A stretch of 64,000 nt of DNA from the NCBI RefSeq assembly GCF_963676275.1, contig NZ_OY781091.1, forward strand, positions 3,574,775 through 3,638,774. Reading direction: 5' to 3'. The position numbers were made by a program, and so were the translations under genes. Positions 62,559 through 64,000 of this stretch are shown one piece after another; position 1 is the stretch's first letter; every line of letters begins with the position of its first letter. This DNA is from an uncultured Cohaesibacter sp. (lineage in GTDB: Bacteria; Pseudomonadota; Alphaproteobacteria; Rhizobiales; Cohaesibacteraceae). The notes below the pieces were generated by a model. It was not told where the DNA came from. It saw nothing but the letters and a program-made list of their open reading frames with translations, and did not search any database.

Positions 62559-63323
62559 TTAAAACCAGTGATCGATTTGCAAACCGGTCAAATCGGCAAA
62601 TTCTTCCAACGTGTTTTCATGACGCTTTAGAAGAATGTCCTTGACGCTTGTCGGGCATTGCTTGCTTGGTCCGACAAACACCTTCTCTTCCTTGATTTTT
62701 CCCAGATGGCCACCATCCAGCCCGATATGAGCAAGCAGCTTCTTGACCACCGGTTTGGGATCGGCGTCAATTTCGTCTGTCATATGGAAGGAAAAGGCCG
62801 TGCGGGGGAAAATCTCGAACCACCGCTTGAGTGGCGCTACATAATCTCCCATTTCGATCACATGCTTCATGACCGCAATGTCGAGCAAAGCCGCCTCGTC
62901 ATCGAGCTGTCCCCGGCGTTTGGCAATCATCCGGATGGCAGACCAGTCCCGCTCGATCGGATTTCTGAAAATGGCGAACAGCTTCACATTCGGACAATGC
63001 TGATGCAATTGCTCGATTCGTTCGCGAGGCGCCCGCATATAGGAAGGTGAAATCTCGCCCGCAACCTCTCCTTCAGGAGTATGGGAAAAGACTTCCAGAT
63101 ATTGCTCCCAGGACAGCTCCTTGTTGGGGCCCACCAGAAATTGTATCTCCTTTGGCAATGTGTTCAGAACCACGCCATCGACTTTACTCTTGGACAAGAA
63201 GTCAAATTTTCTTGGCATTGCGGGAAAATTGACCCCCGGGCAGTGTCGCAGGGCCTCAAAAAGAAAGGTTGTACCGCTCTTCTGGGCTCCAATACCGATG
63301 AAGTCAGGAGAATTTTCACTCAT
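62559..63323 (-). CDS. Sulfotransferase family protein
   Basis: A 254-residue PAPS-dependent sulfotransferase. The PAPS loop is DFIGIGAQKSGTTFLFEAL at residues 7-25 and the 3'-phosphate motif is LFAIFRNPIERDWSAIRM near 115-132, with Arg and Ser in the expected places. GEISPSYMRAP near 90 is also typical of bacterial heparan-like and lipid sulfotransferases. It adds sulfate to an unknown acceptor, probably an exported glycan. It is adjacent to a second, weaker sulfotransferase-like gene and a methyltransferase gene. Confidence 0.85.
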   Translation of the reverse strand: MSENSPDFIGIGAQKSGTTFLFEALRHCPGVNFPAMPRKFDFLSKSKVDGVVLNTLPKEIQFLVGPNKELSWEQYLEVFSHTPEGEVAGEISPSYMRAPRERIEQLHQHCPNVKLFAIFRNPIERDWSAIRMIAKRRGQLDDEAALLDIAVMKHVIEMGDYVAPLKRWFEIFPRTAFSFHMTDEIDADPKPVVKKLLAHIGLDGGHLGKIKEEKVFVGPSKQCPTSVKDILLKRHENTLEEFADLTGLQIDHWF

Positions 63324-63646
63324 ATTCTTGCTTTCGAAAAATGGTTATAAAACAAATTTGCACTTATGAGATGCCATTAGAACAAGGCTACATATGCCGA
63401 ACAATCCGGAAAACTGCAAGCTCGGTCAAAATATTGCTTTGAATTGGCATTTATCACCAAGTCATTCAAATTTATGAATTTATAGTCTGCTTGGCCACTA
63501 CCTATCGTGAGGGATTTTCTGGGCGCTGCCAAGCGATCTAAGTTGAGTTTATTCCGACTTTGTTTTACCAATCAACAGGTAACCTCACTCGGAAGCCGTT
63601 CGAAAGTCTGGGCTACGACACTTATTGCACAGAACAGGAGAGTGCT
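63324..63646. other. AT-rich divergent promoter region
   Basis: The 323 bases between the divergent sulfotransferase and methyltransferase genes hold no gene. The region is AT-rich compared with its neighbours and should contain both promoters. Confidence 0.45.
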
Positions 63647-64000
63647 ATGCCCTTTAGCGCAGAAGCAAGCAAGCCTTGGATCGGGGAAAGGCTTCGCGAA
63701 CTTGAACAGATTGGCAGGGTTCTGGATATCGGCGTGGGTGCCGGGCGCTACTCAAAGTTGTTTCGCGCTCTTTGCCCGGATGCCGAATGGATTGGCGTGG
63801 AGATTTTCAGTCCCTATATCGAGCGTTTCGGCCTGACCAAGCTCTATGATGAAATCATCGAGCAGGATGCCAGGTCTGTCGATTATGCCAAACTGGGAAA
63901 TTTCGATGTCGCCTTCTGTGGTGATGTTCTGGAACATATGACAAAAGATGAAGCCAAGACCGTTATTGATATGATGGTTCGCTATACCGGCAATATTTTC
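63647..64000 (+). CDS. SAM-dependent methyltransferase (partial, cut by window end)
   Basis: The first 118 codons of a class I methyltransferase. The SAM-binding motif VLDIGVGAGRYSKLF is at residues 27-41, the acidic residue after the second strand is in EWIGVEIFSPY near 52-60, and FCGDVLEHMTKDEA near 90-103 is the usual post-motif. GGAG precedes the ATG. The rest lies outside the window, so the substrate cannot be judged; the sulfotransferase neighbours suggest glycan modification. Confidence 0.85.
   Translation, partial: MPFSAEASKPWIGERLRELEQIGRVLDIGVGAGRYSKLFRALCPDAEWIGVEIFSPYIERFGLTKLYDEIIEQDARSVDYAKLGNFDVAFCGDVLEHMTKDEAKTVIDMMVRYTGNIF

Overview
The window looks like chromosomal DNA of an alphaproteobacterium, most likely of the order Hyphomicrobiales (Rhizobiales). 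The evidence is a CpdR orthologue next to an N-formylglutamate amidohydrolase, DUF2336 and DUF459 proteins, several TRAP and ABC uptake systems, GC content that looks to be in the mid-fifties, and dense operons with 4-bp ATGA overlaps. A marine genus such as Cohaesibacter would fit, but that is a guess. I see no phage, insertion sequence or CRISPR array.

Positions 1-15,200 are mainly a hexuronate (pectin sugar) region. It holds mannonate dehydratase (uxuA), a zinc alcohol dehydrogenase, a FadR-type GntR regulator, a TRAP transporter, tagaturonate reductase (uxaB) and altronate dehydratase (uxaA). A DMT permease and a TauABC/SsuABC-like ABC transporter with an unrecognised 190-residue partner sit inside it. 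The intergenic regions share a short palindrome, CATCCnATG. Upstream of dctP and uxaA it occurs as pairs 73-74 bp apart, each pair placed the same way relative to a TTGACA box, so the GntR protein probably controls the set through looped operators. A 57-bp tandem repeat built from the 3' end of uxaA separates uxaA from uxaB.

Positions 15,200-20,800 hold TrmO, a secreted alpha/beta hydrolase whose 3' end overlaps a membrane-anchored AraC regulator, a GNAT-nitrilase fusion and a LysE exporter. Positions 20,800-33,400 are two divergent operons around a YtrA-like GntR regulator. One encodes a creatininase-family amidohydrolase, a PanE-like reductase, an SDR, a polysaccharide deacetylase-fold enzyme and an isoaspartyl peptidase. 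The other encodes a complete peptide-type ABC importer and an M32 carboxypeptidase. Together they look like an uptake and breakdown pathway for an unidentified amide or peptide.

Positions 33,600-51,500 are mostly housekeeping: tRNA-Val(GAC), cpdR, N-formylglutamate amidohydrolase, threonine aldolase, Hsp20, a Tyr-rich secreted protein, a lysophospholipase-like hydrolase, a HisN-like phosphatase, DUF459, a lytic transglycosylase, galU, a VOC protein, DUF2336, ettA, a PAS-GGDEF diguanylate cyclase, ung and a GNAT protein.

Positions 51,600-59,800 hold a TetR-controlled ABC-2 exporter (adaptor, ATPase, permease) followed by a MacAB-like ATPase, FtsX permease and adaptor. A pectinesterase without a signal peptide follows at 59,930. 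The right edge carries two sulfotransferase-type genes and the start of a SAM methyltransferase gene, which suggests a surface-glycan locus cut by the window end.
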